A stretch of DNA of 49,666 bases from Lachnospiraceae bacterium (GTDB taxonomy: Bacteria; Bacillota; Clostridia; Lachnospirales; Lachnospiraceae), in assembly GCA_014804695.1 (NCBI GenBank), contig JAAUZJ010000020.1, positions 1-49,666 on the forward strand. The letters run 5' to 3'. Shown here piece after piece: positions 40,246 to 49,057 of the stretch; position 1 is the first letter of the stretch, and every line of letters begins with the position of its first letter. The position numbers and the translations under genes are program-made. The notes under the pieces are model-generated. The model was not told the origin of the DNA. It made no database searches and was given only the letters and a program-made list of their open reading frames with translations.

Positions 40246-40274
40246 AAATATTTTTTTTCAATCCGTTCATACTA
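40246..40274 (+). promoter_or_regulatory. Putative forespore (sigma-G-type) promoter of the spore protein gene
   Basis: CATACTA (40268-40274) fits the sigma-G -10 consensus CATxxTA exactly, and AAATA (40246-40250) resembles the -35 (GxATR) with a 17-bp spacer. The downstream gene class is normally sigma-G dependent, which supports the reading. Confidence 0.5.
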
Positions 40275-40334
40275 ACATCAAGATAAGTGATACGAACACG
40301 CTTGAACAGATAACCTAATCCGGTTTCGGGTTAA

Positions 40335-40387
40335 TATCTATATTTCTGGGATAAGCGCTGTTAAATCGCTTATCTCAAATATAGATA
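40335..40387 (+). promoter_or_regulatory. Long hairpin in the spore protein 5' leader
   Basis: TATCTATATTT (40335-40345) pairs with AAATATAGATA (40377-40387), and inside it GATAAGCG (40350-40357) pairs with CGCTTATC (40367-40374). The total is about 19 bp of stem, 35 bases before the start codon and just upstream of the CGGAGGTG site. It could stabilise the mRNA or control its translation during sporulation. Confidence 0.6.
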
Positions 40388-40421
40388 AAAGATGAAATGT
40401 ATTTTTCGGAGGTGAAAGAAA

Positions 40422-40622
40422 ATGGCAAGTAACAAAACTAATAGAGTTGAAGTTCCAGAAGCTAAGGCAGCTATGGATCGTTTTAAGACAGAGGTTGCTT
40501 CTGAGTTAGGTGTTAACTTAAAGGAAGGTTACAATGGTGACCTGACATCTAAAGAAGCAGGTTCTATCGGTGGTGAGATGGTTCGTAGAATGATTAAGAA
40601 ACAGGAAGAACAGATGAAATAA
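40422..40622 (+). CDS. Alpha/beta-type small acid-soluble spore protein
   Basis: A 66-residue DNA-coating protein of the spore core. It has the family blocks VPEAKAAMDRFKTEVASELG, VNLKEGYNGDLTSKEAGSIG and GEMVRRMIKKQEEQ. The first block contains the GPR protease cleavage region (KTEVASELG). It shows the organism makes, or descended recently from makers of, endospores. Start: ATG after CGGAGGTGAAAGAA. It has its own predicted sigma-G promoter and a terminator. Confidence 0.95.
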   Translation: MASNKTNRVEVPEAKAAMDRFKTEVASELGVNLKEGYNGDLTSKEAGSIGGEMVRRMIKKQEEQMK

Positions 40623-40675
40623 CACCTGTTTCTAAAAGCTGGATAGCAATAATCCGTATAAACGGACAATGAAAG

Positions 40676-40716
40676 AAAGCTATGTGAATGATCAATTCAT
40701 TTGCATAGCTTTTTTT
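40676..40716 (+). terminator. Spore protein gene terminator
   Basis: AAAGCTATG (40676-40684) pairs with CATAGCTTT (40704-40712), with TGAATGA/TTCATTT pairing inside and seven T at the end. Confidence 0.85.
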
Positions 40717-40744
40717 GAGGGTGCTGTGGAAGGGGTTGGCAGGC

Positions 40745-40831
40745 GGACGAACTTAGATACTATAAATAAAAAACGGGGTTCGACCGCGGGAGCGAACTCA
40801 CCCCGCCTTTTTATTTATAGTATCTAAGTTC
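40745..40831. repeat. Very long perfect hairpin upstream of the binding-protein gene
   Basis: The 24 bases at 40749-40772 are a perfect reverse complement of 40808-40831, and CGGGGT (40774-40779) pairs with ACCCCG (40800-40805). The loop region has a further GTTCG/CGAAC dyad. The CCCCG-CC-TTTTT end resembles an intrinsic terminator. The left arm (40745-40778) recurs in inverted orientation at 42054-42087, on the far side of the next gene. Confidence 0.8.
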
Positions 40832-40896
40832 TGACTGTTGGAAACAGCTTTTCGCAGTCACCATGGGATTTGATAGTATGGGAGGAGAATGGAATT

Positions 40897-42042
40897 ATGA
40901 AGAAGAAATTGGCGGTAATTGTTTTGACGATTGTATTTGTGGGTGTGTTGCTTGCGGGGTGTGGGGCAACGGATGAGAATGGTACAACTGGGGTGACTGA
41001 GGCAGATAGTACGACTGAAGTGGAGAATTCGACTGAGTCAGAAGATAAGACTGATACAGAGAGCCAGACCGAGACAGAAGATAAGAGCGGTGCAGAGAAT
41101 CAGGCTGCTGTAGAGGATGGGGCTGAGGTTGAGCCTCAGTCTGATGGCGTGGATATTAAAATAGGGGCGCTGAAGGGGCCTACTTCTATGGGGCTTGTGA
41201 GGTTGATGGAGCTTTCGGATGAGGGAGAAACTGTAAATAATTATGATTTCACGATGGCTGCAGCGGCGGACGAGCTACTTCCTAAGGTGATTTCGGGGGA
41301 TTTGGATATTGTGTTAGTACCTGCTAATGTGGCAAGCGTTTTGTATAATAAGACTGAGGGCGGGGTTTCGGTTATTGATATAAATACGTTGGGTGTTTTG
41401 TACATGGTATCCGGAGATGAGGCTATTAAAACGATGGAGGATTTGAAAGGGAAGACACTTTATCTGACAGGTAAAGGCACTACGCCGGATTATGTATTAC
41501 AGTACCTTCTTACTGAAAATGGAATGAGTACACAGGATTTGACTTTGGAATACAAATCAGAAGCAACCGAAGTAGCGGCTTTGCTTGCAGAAAATCCAGA
41601 TGCAGTCGGACTTCTTCCGCAGCCATTTGTGACTGCGGCGTGCATGCAGAATGAAGCTTTATCTATTGTAATGGATATGACTAAAGAGTGGGATGTAGTA
41701 CAGGGAGAAGGCGGCAGCAGCCTTGTAACAGGCGTAACTGTTGTAAATAACAAATTTTTACAACAAAACCCGGAAGCAGTTTCAAAATTCATAAAAGAAC
41801 ATAAAGAAAGCGCAGCCTATGCCAATGAAAATGTAGAAGCTGCCGCCGAACTCGTAGCAGCAAGAGGAATCGTCGAGAAACCTCAGGTAGCCGCCAAAGC
41901 CATACCATACTGCAATATCGTCTGCATTTATGCAGAAGAGATGAAGCAGGCACTTGAAGGTTATCTTGAAGTGCTATATAACGCAGATGCCTCATCCATA
42001 GGTGGAAGCCTTCCTGCGGACGACTTTTACTATTTACCTTAG
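40897..42042 (+). CDS. ABC-transporter substrate-binding lipoprotein (NitT/TauT type)
   Basis: 381 residues from the ATG at 40897, nine bases after GGAGGAG. The lipobox is GVLLAGC (Cys22). A Glu/Thr/Ser-rich linker of about 70 residues (for example TESEDKTDTESQTETEDKSG) precedes the binding domain, which starts at VDIKIGALKGPTSMGLVRLM. That domain has GDLDIVLVPANVASVLYNKT, KTMEDLKGKTLYLTGKGTTP and GLLPQPFVTAA, the pattern of SsuA/TauA/ThiY-like proteins. It feeds the fused permease-ATPase downstream. Candidate ligands are sulfonates, nitrate or thiamine precursors; the sequence does not decide. The gene is bracketed by inverted repeats. Confidence 0.85.
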   Translation: MKKKLAVIVLTIVFVGVLLAGCGATDENGTTGVTEADSTTEVENSTESEDKTDTESQTETEDKSGAENQAAVEDGAEVEPQSDGVDIKIGALKGPTSMGLVRLMELSDEGETVNNYDFTMAAAADELLPKVISGDLDIVLVPANVASVLYNKTEGGVSVIDINTLGVLYMVSGDEAIKTMEDLKGKTLYLTGKGTTPDYVLQYLLTENGMSTQDLTLEYKSEATEVAALLAENPDAVGLLPQPFVTAACMQNEALSIVMDMTKEWDVVQGEGGSSLVTGVTVVNNKFLQQNPEAVSKFIKEHKESAAYANENVEAAAELVAARGIVEKPQVAAKAIPYCNIVCIYAEEMKQALEGYLEVLYNADASSIGGSLPADDFYYLP

Positions 42043-42053
42043 GTAATTGCAAA

Positions 42054-42087
42054 CCCCGTTTTTTATTTATATTGTCTCAGTTCGTCC
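42054..42087. repeat. Inverted copy of the upstream repeat arm
   Basis: Its reverse complement matches 40745-40778 at 31 of 34 positions (three mismatches, all in the centre). Together the two copies bracket the lipoprotein gene as inverted repeats 1.3 kb apart. It begins 11 bases after the lipoprotein stop codon. Confidence 0.7.
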
Positions 42088-42143
42088 CATTTGACATAAT
42101 TTCCGCAATCATCTACTACCATATTCCATAAAAGAGGTATTTT

Positions 42144-43667
42144 GTGAATTATAACAAACAGAAGAACAATAACAATAGCATTAACAATAATAAGGAAATG
42201 TTTTGGAAAAAGCTCGCAGTCATCTTATTCTGGCTCTGCATATGGCAGTTTGCGGCAAAGTATACAAATAACAGTATCCTTTTGGTCGGTCCCATACAGG
42301 CCGGACATGCTTTTTGGGAAAATATATTCAGACCGGATTTCTGGAATATCGTGCTTCATTCATTTGGACGAATAGGGCTTGGGTTTTTAACGGCGCTCTT
42401 AACCGGTATTATTCTTGGAGCGTCCGCTTACAGATTTAAATTGATTGAAGCATTCCTTGAGCCGCTTATGACGGTCATTAAATCTGTACCGGTAGTTTCA
42501 TTTGTGGTGCTTTTACTTATATGGTTTGGTTCTGCGAATTTGTCTTTTTTCATAAGTTTTCTTGTGGTACTTCCAAACGTATATGTCAATACTATAGCAG
42601 GGCTTAGAAATACTGACAGAGATCTTATTCAAATGGCGCAGGTGTTTCATATAGGAGGGCTGAACCGTTTCTTCTATATATATAGGCCTGCATTTATGCC
42701 ATATCTTATGAGTGCTCTGAAAATCTCGCTTGGAATGAGCTGGAAGTCAGGGGTTGCGGCTGAAATAATCGGGTTGCCCCAGTATTCGCTTGGGGAACGG
42801 CTGTATATGTCCAAGGTATATCTGGATACGGCGGGGCTGTTTTCATGGACTTTAATAATTATTCTGCTTAGCTTTGCTTTTGAAAAGGCGGTTCTTTATC
42901 TGGTGAAAAGGTTTGACATATGGGAACCGATACCGGTTTATGGTAAAAAAGCCGGAGATAAGTATGTCAGGGATGCCGTACAAGGCGACAAAGAGGAGAA
43001 TGTACAAATTTACCTTAAGAATATATGTAAGTCCTATAACGAACAAAAAGTTATAGACGATTTTTCATACACATTTGAACAAGGCGGACATTATTGTCTG
43101 ATGGCGCCCTCAGGAGCCGGAAAAACCACCCTCCTTAAACTTATATGTGGTATTGAAAGCCTGGACTCAGGAATGATCGAAGGAAGGCCTGGGCATGTGG
43201 GGATGGTTTTTCAGGAGGACAGGCTGTGTGAGAGGTACAATGTAATCACGAATATTATGTTAACCGCAGCTGACAGCAGAAGCTCCGGCAACGAAATGGC
43301 CGCAGACGTCAACAAAAGCACCGGCGCCGGAAAAAAGGCGGATGACTTTATGAAAGTAAGGAAAGAAGCCCTGTGTCTTTTGCCTGAGTCTTGCCTTAAT
43401 AAGCCGGTAAGCGAGCTTAGCGGCGGCATGAAAAGGCGCTGTGCGATACTGCGCGCGATGCTTTCCGGTTCTGAAATTATAATTATGGACGAACCTTTTA
43501 ATGGGCTTGATGAAGAAAACAGAAGAAAAGCAGCGTTATATATATTAGAAAGATTAAATGGACGTACACTTATCATTACAACACATAGAGATGAGGATAT
43601 AGAACTTTTTAACAAACTCTCTCCCGATATTAGGAAAGAAATGCTAGTATTTTCCAAAAGGTTGTGA
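42144..43667 (+). CDS. Fused ABC permease and ATPase (NitT/TauT type)
   Basis: 507 residues; the start is the GTG at 42144, six bases after AAAGAGG. After an Asn-rich N-terminus, residues 20-260 are an SsuC/TauC-like permease (about six transmembrane helices). VPVVSFVVLLLIWFG and the coupling loop MAQVFHIGGLNRFFYIYRPA are typical, as is GMSWKSGVAAEIIGLPQYSL. Residues 285-507 are a short ATPase: Walker A APSGAGKTTLLKL, Q-loop MVFQEDRL, signature LSGGMKRRCAILRAML, Walker B IIIMDEPFNGLD, H-loop TTHRDED. Normally these are two proteins. The NBD carries an extra Ser/Lys-rich insert between the Q-loop and signature and is otherwise complete. Confidence 0.9.
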   Translation: MNYNKQKNNNNSINNNKEMFWKKLAVILFWLCIWQFAAKYTNNSILLVGPIQAGHAFWENIFRPDFWNIVLHSFGRIGLGFLTALLTGIILGASAYRFKLIEAFLEPLMTVIKSVPVVSFVVLLLIWFGSANLSFFISFLVVLPNVYVNTIAGLRNTDRDLIQMAQVFHIGGLNRFFYIYRPAFMPYLMSALKISLGMSWKSGVAAEIIGLPQYSLGERLYMSKVYLDTAGLFSWTLIIILLSFAFEKAVLYLVKRFDIWEPIPVYGKKAGDKYVRDAVQGDKEENVQIYLKNICKSYNEQKVIDDFSYTFEQGGHYCLMAPSGAGKTTLLKLICGIESLDSGMIEGRPGHVGMVFQEDRLCERYNVITNIMLTAADSRSSGNEMAADVNKSTGAGKKADDFMKVRKEALCLLPESCLNKPVSELSGGMKRRCAILRAMLSGSEIIIMDEPFNGLDEENRRKAALYILERLNGRTLIITTHRDEDIELFNKLSPDIRKEMLVFSKRL

Positions 43668-43673
43668 TATAAT
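43665..43673 (+). promoter_or_regulatory. Extended -10 promoter before tig
   Basis: TGATATAAT, an extended -10 (TGN-TATAAT), overlaps the end of the fused transporter gene; no good -35 is visible. It lies about 87 bases upstream of tig. Confidence 0.4.
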
Positions 43674-43759
43674 TCATAAATGACTGTAACTAGGACCCCG
43701 TTGCGGATGCCTGATTAAATATATATGTTGCAGAGGAGATTTAAGGAGGAAATCAATCT

Positions 43760-45070
43760 ATGAGCTTACAGGTAGAGAAATTAGAGAAGAATATGGCTAA
43801 ACTGACTATTGAGGTCGGTGCAGAAGAATTGGAGAAGGCAATACAGTCTGCTTACCAGAAACAGAAAAGCAAAATCAGTATTCCGGGTTTCAGAAAGGGT
43901 AAGGTTCCGCGTCAGATAATTGAGAAGATGTATGGTAAGGAAATATTTTATGAAGATGCTGTAAATGAGCTGATTCCTGATGCTTATGAGAAGGCATTGG
44001 ATGAGTGCGAAGAGGATATCGTATCCAGTCCGCAGATAGACGTAACTCAGATTGAAGCAGGTAAACCGTTTATTTTCACGGCGACCGTTGCGCTTAAACC
44101 TGAGGTTAAATTAGGAAAATACAAAGGCGTAAAGGTAGATAAGATTGATATTGACGTTACGGATGATGAAATAAATGAGGTAGTTGAGAGAGAAAGAGAT
44201 AATAACGCAAGAAACATCGCAGTTGAGGATAGACCGGTCAAAGACGGCGATATGACTATGATCGACTTCGAGGGCTTTGTGGACGGTGTTGCATTTGAGG
44301 GCGGCAAAGGCGAGGATTATCCGCTTACTATCGGTTCAGGCGCATTTATTCCGGGCTTTGAAGAACAGCTTGTGGGCGCCGAGCTTGGCAAGGAAGTAGA
44401 AGTAAACGTTACTTTCCCTGAAGATTATCACGCAGATAACTTAAAAGGTAAGGCAGCGGTATTTAAATGTACTGTTAAGGAAATAAAAGAAAAAGAGCTT
44501 CCGGATGTGGATGACGAATTTGCAAGCGAAGTATCTGAATTTGACACATTGGCTGAATATAAGGAAAGCATAAAGAAAGATCTGGAAGAGAAGAAAGCAA
44601 AAGAAGCTAAGGATGCAAAAGAGGATGCTGTTATTGATGCTATTATAGAAGCCTCAGAAATGGATATTCCGGATGCAATGATAGAGACTCAGCAAAAACA
44701 GATGGTTGATGAATTTGCACAAAGAATTTCTATGCAGGGCCTTTCTATGGAGCAGTATTTACAGTTTACCGGAACTAACTATAACCAGATGGTTGAGCAG
44801 GTAAAACCTCAGGCTGAAAAGAGGATTAAATCAAGACTTGTCCTAGAAGCGGTTGCAGCTGCAGAGAATCTTGAAGTGACCGATGAAGAATATGATAAGG
44901 AAATCGAAGTTATGGCAGAGGCTTATCAGATGGATGTAGATAAAGTCAAAGAGATGCTTGGAGAGAGAGAAGCAAAGAATATAAGAAAAGATCTGCTGGT
45001 AAGAAAAGCGGCTGACTTTGTAGTTGAAAATGCTAAGGAAAGCAAGAAAAAAGAAAAAGCCAGCGAATAA
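43760..45070 (+). CDS. tig: Trigger factor
   Basis: Ribosome-bound chaperone and peptidyl-prolyl isomerase. 436 residues, typical. The N-terminal ribosome-binding signature is ISIPGFRKGKVPRQIIEKMY (GFRxGKxP). The FKBP domain is at about 150-245 (MTMIDFEGFVDGVAFEGGKG and FIPGFEEQLVGAELGKEVEV). The helical C-terminal arms follow, ending in a Lys/Glu-rich tail. ATG after AAGGAGGAAATC. First gene of the tig-clpP-clpX run. Confidence 0.97.
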   Translation: MSLQVEKLEKNMAKLTIEVGAEELEKAIQSAYQKQKSKISIPGFRKGKVPRQIIEKMYGKEIFYEDAVNELIPDAYEKALDECEEDIVSSPQIDVTQIEAGKPFIFTATVALKPEVKLGKYKGVKVDKIDIDVTDDEINEVVERERDNNARNIAVEDRPVKDGDMTMIDFEGFVDGVAFEGGKGEDYPLTIGSGAFIPGFEEQLVGAELGKEVEVNVTFPEDYHADNLKGKAAVFKCTVKEIKEKELPDVDDEFASEVSEFDTLAEYKESIKKDLEEKKAKEAKDAKEDAVIDAIIEASEMDIPDAMIETQQKQMVDEFAQRISMQGLSMEQYLQFTGTNYNQMVEQVKPQAEKRIKSRLVLEAVAAAENLEVTDEEYDKEIEVMAEAYQMDVDKVKEMLGEREAKNIRKDLLVRKAADFVVENAKESKKKEKASE

Positions 45071-45118
45071 TTTTTGACGAAAAAGATTTAAATTTTGCAG
45101 TAGAATGGAGGAATTGTT

Positions 45119-45715
45119 ATGCCATTAGTACCATACGTCATTGAGCAGACTTCTAAGGGAGAACGCTCATATGATATTTATTCACGACTTTTAAAGGAAA
45201 GAATAATCTTTCTTGGGGAAGAGGTTAACGAAACAACGGCAAGTCTGGTTGTTGCGCAGATGCTGTTTTTAGAGTCAGAGGATCCGGAGAAGGATATACA
45301 TCTTTATATTAACAGTCCGGGCGGCTCGGTAACGGCAGGCATGGCAATTTATGATACTATGCAGTTTATCAAGTGTGATGTATCGACGGTATGTATCGGT
45401 ATGGCAGCAAGTATGGGAGCTTTCCTGCTTGCGGGCGGAACTAAAGGCAAGAGAATGGCGCTTCCAAATGCCGAGATCATGATTCATCAACCGCTTGGTG
45501 GTGCGCAGGGACAGGCAACCGAGATTGAAATTGCAGCTAAGCATATTCTGCATACCAAGGAGAAATTGAATAAGATCCTAGCCGAGAATACCGGGCAGGA
45601 TTATGAGGTCATAGCAGCAGATACGGAGCGTGACAATTGGAAATCCGCAGAAGATGCGCTTGCATACGGTTTAATTGACAGGGTAATAACCAATCATGCT
45701 GAAGCTGCGAAGTAG
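45119..45715 (+). CDS. clpP: ATP-dependent Clp protease proteolytic subunit
   Basis: 198 residues. Catalytic triad Ser98 ([11 protein letters not shown]), His123 (MIHQPLGG) and Asp172 ([10 protein letters not shown]). The N-terminal loop [20 protein letters not shown] is the classic ClpP start, and YINSPGGSV forms the oxyanion loop. It assembles as a tetradecamer with ClpX, encoded 41 bases downstream. Start: ATG seven bases after GGAGG. Confidence 0.98.
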   Translation: MPLVPYVIEQTSKGERSYDIYSRLLKERIIFLGEEVNETTASLVVAQMLFLESEDPEKDIHLYINSPGGSVTAGMAIYDTMQFIKCDVSTVCIGMAASMGAFLLAGGTKGKRMALPNAEIMIHQPLGGAQGQATEIEIAAKHILHTKEKLNKILAENTGQDYEVIAADTERDNWKSAEDALAYGLIDRVITNHAEAAK

Positions 45716-45756
45716 TAGGAAGCGAATATATATAGGAAAGGCATGGTTAAAGTAAG

Positions 45757-47013
45757 ATGGCAGGAAGAAATTCTGACGATAAGGTAAGATGTTCTTTTTG
45801 TAATAAGTCCCAGGATCAGGTCAAGAAGATGATAGCCGGTCCGGGAAACGTTTATATATGTGACGAATGTGTAGATATCTGTTCGGATATCATTGAAGAT
45901 GAGTATGAGGAAGAAAACGAAGTTGAAGAGATGGAAATTAATCTCCTTAAACCGGTTGAGATTAAGAAGTTTCTTGATGATTATGTTATCGGACAAGAGG
46001 ATGCCAAGAAAGTATTGGCAGTTTCCGTCTACAATCATTATAAGCGTGTGACGGCGCCTCAGGACGAGGACGGTGTAGAACTGCAGAAGAGTAATATAAT
46101 TATGGTGGGGCCTACAGGTTCGGGTAAGACTTATCTGGCACAGACATTGGCCAAAATAATTAATGTACCCTTTGCAATTGCTGACGCCACCACGCTTACA
46201 GAGGCAGGCTATGTCGGTGAAGATGTGGAGAATATTCTTCTCAAGCTTATTCAGGCAGCGGATTATGATATTGAACGCGCACAGTTTGGTATTATATATA
46301 TTGACGAGATTGATAAGATTACCAAGAAGAGCGAGAATGTGTCCATTACCAGAGATGTATCCGGTGAAGGCGTACAGCAGGCCCTGCTTAAAATTATAGA
46401 AGGAACGGTTGCAAGTGTGCCACCGCAGGGAGGAAGGAAACACCCTCATCAGGAACTTCTGCAGATTGATACGTCCAACATTTTGTTTATTTGTGGAGGT
46501 GCTTTTGATGGGTTAGAGAAGATAGTCGAAGAAAGACTCGATAGAAACTCCATAGGTTTCAATGCTCAGATTGTGGAAAAGAGCAGCAAGGATATTGGCA
46601 CAGTGCTGAAAGAATTAGCGCCTCAGGACTTAATGAAGTTTGGTCTGATCCCTGAGTTTATCGGACGTGTGCCTATTACGGTTACGTTAGAAGGCTTAGA
46701 TAAGGCTGCGCTTGTCAGAATATTGAAAGAGCCTAAAAATGCGCTTATAAAGCAGTATAAGAAGCTCTTTGAATTTGACGAAGTCAATTTGAAGGTGGAT
46801 GATGATGCAATTGACGCCATAGCCGATCTGGCATATGAAAGAAAGACCGGAGCCAGAGGGCTTCGCTCCATAATGGAAAATGTTATGATGGATATAATGT
46901 ACGAAATTCCGTCTGATGATAATATATCAGAATGTATATTAACCAAAGAAGCTGTAGTCGGAAATAGTGCACCGATAGTTAATTATCGTAATCAATTACT
47001 ACAAGCAAAATAA
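45757..47013 (+). CDS. clpX: ATP-dependent Clp protease ATP-binding subunit ClpX
   Basis: AAA+ unfoldase that feeds ClpP. 418 residues. The zinc-binding domain has Cys12, Cys15, Cys35 and Cys38 (CSFC and CDEC). Walker A is [14 protein letters not shown], Walker [11 protein letters not shown], the pore loop GYVGEDVE, the ClpP-contact loop contains IGF (NSIGFNAQ), and sensor 2 is [15 protein letters not shown]. The leader ends in GGAAAGGCATGGTTAAAGTA, sharing GAAAGGCATGGTTA with the TetR and HAD leaders. The upstream ATG there is out of frame; the true start is at 45757. Confidence 0.98.
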   Translation: MAGRNSDDKVRCSFCNKSQDQVKKMIAGPGNVYICDECVDICSDIIEDEYEEENEVEEMEINLLKPVEIKKFLDDYVIGQEDAKKVLAVSVYNHYKRVTAPQDEDGVELQKSNIIMVGPTGSGKTYLAQTLAKIINVPFAIADATTLTEAGYVGEDVENILLKLIQAADYDIERAQFGIIYIDEIDKITKKSENVSITRDVSGEGVQQALLKIIEGTVASVPPQGGRKHPHQELLQIDTSNILFICGGAFDGLEKIVEERLDRNSIGFNAQIVEKSSKDIGTVLKELAPQDLMKFGLIPEFIGRVPITVTLEGLDKAALVRILKEPKNALIKQYKKLFEFDEVNLKVDDDAIDAIADLAYERKTGARGLRSIMENVMMDIMYEIPSDDNISECILTKEAVVGNSAPIVNYRNQLLQAK

Positions 47014-47039
47014 ATACAATGGAATCAACATGAATAGAG

Positions 47040-47068
47040 ACGTCGCCGGAAAATATGGGCGGCGTTTT
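47040..47068 (+). terminator. Weak terminator or processing hairpin after clpX
   Basis: ACGTCGCC (47040-47047) and GGCGGCGT (47058-47065; one G-U pair) form an 8-bp stem followed by four T. It separates clpX from ysxC, possibly as a partial terminator. Confidence 0.5.
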
Positions 47069-47113
47069 CGGTATATCAAACTCGAAGGATGAGAGAGGAA
47101 CACGGTTATTGAA

Positions 47114-47701
47114 ATGGTAATTAAGAATGTAAATTTGGAAAAAGTGTGCGGTGTTACAAGTAAGCTGCCGGATAATAAACTTATGGAAATTGCATTTGCC
47201 GGAAAGAGTAATGTTGGTAAATCTTCTCTTATAAACGGACTTATGAACCGTAAATCACTGGCAAGAACAAGCTCTAAGCCGGGCAAGACGCAGACGATCA
47301 ATTACTATAATATTAATGAAGAGATGTATTTTGTGGACTTGCCGGGCTACGGCTATGCTACGGCTAATGTACAGGTGAAGGCACAGTGGGGCAAGCTCAT
47401 AGAAGATTATCTGCATCAGTCTAAGGTGCTTAGAGCAGTCTTTTTACTAATTGATATAAGACATGCACCGTCAGAAAATGATCGTATCATGTATGATTGG
47501 ATCGTAGACAGGGGGCATAAGCCTATTATCATTGCAACCAAATTGGATAAAATCAAAAAAAGCCAGATAAATAAACAGATAAAACTCATTTGTGACACAC
47601 TTGACGTAGAAGATGACACAACTGTCATACCATATTCCGCCATCACAAAACAGGGGCGGGATGAGATTTATGAACTTATTGACCAGGTGAAGCAGACTTA
47701 G
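47114..47701 (+). CDS. ysxC: Ribosome-assembly GTPase YsxC/EngB
   Basis: Essential GTPase of large-subunit assembly. 195 residues. G1 is FAGKSNVGKSSLIN, the switch I Thr lies in SSKPGKTQTINYY, G3 is FVDLPGYGYA, G4 is IIATKLDKIKK and G5 is PYSAITKQG. The ATG at 47114 is 14 bases after GAGAGGA; no better start was seen. In many Firmicutes a lon gene lies between clpX and ysxC; here there is none. Confidence 0.95.
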   Translation: MVIKNVNLEKVCGVTSKLPDNKLMEIAFAGKSNVGKSSLINGLMNRKSLARTSSKPGKTQTINYYNINEEMYFVDLPGYGYATANVQVKAQWGKLIEDYLHQSKVLRAVFLLIDIRHAPSENDRIMYDWIVDRGHKPIIIATKLDKIKKSQINKQIKLICDTLDVEDDTTVIPYSAITKQGRDEIYELIDQVKQT

Positions 47702-47721
47702 AAGGAGATAAACTATAGTCT

Positions 47722-48933
47722 ATGAAAAGTGAAATTATAACATACGGGAAAGCAATATTAAACATATTGACTGCACTGGTCATATTGGTTCTGTGTGTAT
47801 TTTTGCTGCCGCGGTGTATAGTCTTTTTTATGCCTTTTATAATAGGCTGGATCATATCGCTGATTGCGTCTCCGCTTGTAATGTTTCTGGAAGAGAAGCT
47901 TAAAATAAAAAGAAAGGCGGTTTCAGCCATTGTGATCATTGCGGTTTTGGCAGGCGTAGTAATGCTTGTGTACGGAGTTGGAGCTAAATTGATCAGAGAG
48001 ACTGTCAGCTTTATTAATGAGCTTCCTGCCCTATGGTTGAATGTTGAGAGCGAATTAACCCGGGTGGGTGCTAATCTTAGCGGATTGTATATGAAGTTTC
48101 CGCTTAATGTGAGGGATAGGCTCATGAATATAGGAAATGAGCTTGGAACTTACTTTTCTGATTTTATAGGCACTGTTGGAACGCCTACTTTTACGGCTGT
48201 AGGTAATTTTGCCAAACAGCTTCCGGACATTTTCATGTCGGTAATTATGTCGCTTTTGTCTTCGTATTTCTTTGTGGCAGAGAAAACATATCTGTCAAAT
48301 TTTGTAAAAAAATATACTCCTTCTGCGGTTTATTACCGTTTTGATTTAATCCGAAGAAGTTTTAGAAATGCGATCGGCGGTTATTTTAAAGCGCAGTTTA
48401 AGATTGAAATATGGATATATTTAATATTATTTATAGGATTGATGGTCCTTGGGATCGATTACGCATTTGTTATTGCCTTTGGAATAGCGCTGATTGATCT
48501 GCTTCCGGTATTTGGTGCGGGAACGGTTATGATTCCCTGGGCGGTAATAGAGATTCTGGGCGGAGAATATCAAAGAGCGGTTGGCCTGCTTATTATCTGG
48601 TGCGTCGGACAGATCGTGCGACAGGTAATACAGCCTAAAATAATGGGTGATTCCATTGGTTTTGATCCGATTCCAACATTGTTTCTGCTCTATATAGGAT
48701 ATAGGCTGGCCGGTGTATTGGGCCTCATTCTGGCACTGCCTATAGGAATGATTTTGATCAATTTGTATAAAGAGGGAGCCTTTGATACCACCAAAGAAAG
48801 TGTTAAGATTCTGGTTGCAGGTTTCAATAATTTCAGAGGGCTTAATGATACAGACCGGAAAATTGTTGCTGAATACGAAAGATCGCTGCAGGATTCATAT
48901 GAAAGAGCGGTTGGGGAAAATAAAGATTCATAA
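47722..48933 (+). CDS. ytvI: AI-2E-family transporter / sporulation protein YtvI
   Basis: 403-residue membrane protein with about eight hydrophobic segments. The first pair reads AILNILTALVILVLCVFLLP, then CIVFFMPFIIGWIISLIASP. The central domain is extracellular or helical, and the typical AI-2E-exporter motif is GIDYAFVIAFGIALIDLLPV, then FGAGTVMIPWAV and QPKIMGDSIGFDPIPTLFLL. The YtvI subgroup is tied to sporulation in Bacillus; the substrate is not established. It is 20 bases after ysxC, with AAGGAGATAA before the ATG, so probably the same operon. Confidence 0.88.
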   Translation: MKSEIITYGKAILNILTALVILVLCVFLLPRCIVFFMPFIIGWIISLIASPLVMFLEEKLKIKRKAVSAIVIIAVLAGVVMLVYGVGAKLIRETVSFINELPALWLNVESELTRVGANLSGLYMKFPLNVRDRLMNIGNELGTYFSDFIGTVGTPTFTAVGNFAKQLPDIFMSVIMSLLSSYFFVAEKTYLSNFVKKYTPSAVYYRFDLIRRSFRNAIGGYFKAQFKIEIWIYLILFIGLMVLGIDYAFVIAFGIALIDLLPVFGAGTVMIPWAVIEILGGEYQRAVGLLIIWCVGQIVRQVIQPKIMGDSIGFDPIPTLFLLYIGYRLAGVLGLILALPIGMILINLYKEGAFDTTKESVKILVAGFNNFRGLNDTDRKIVAEYERSLQDSYERAVGENKDS

Positions 48934-49057
48934 TCTTAGAAAACTATAATTTTAGTGAATTATACTATTATTGCCGCTTGGCGGATATAATTATATATGG
49001 AAGTTTATAATTATAAACTGCATTATTAAAATTAGAAGGCAATATAGGAGAGCAAAA

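Noticed and set aside
40749..40831. CRISPR-like repeat
   Set aside because: There is one hairpin and one distant partial copy; no regular spacer-repeat periodicity.
45694..46449. 251-codon open frame on the minus strand over clpX
   Set aside because: Antisense to a full-length ClpX with intact motifs, with no independent signals.
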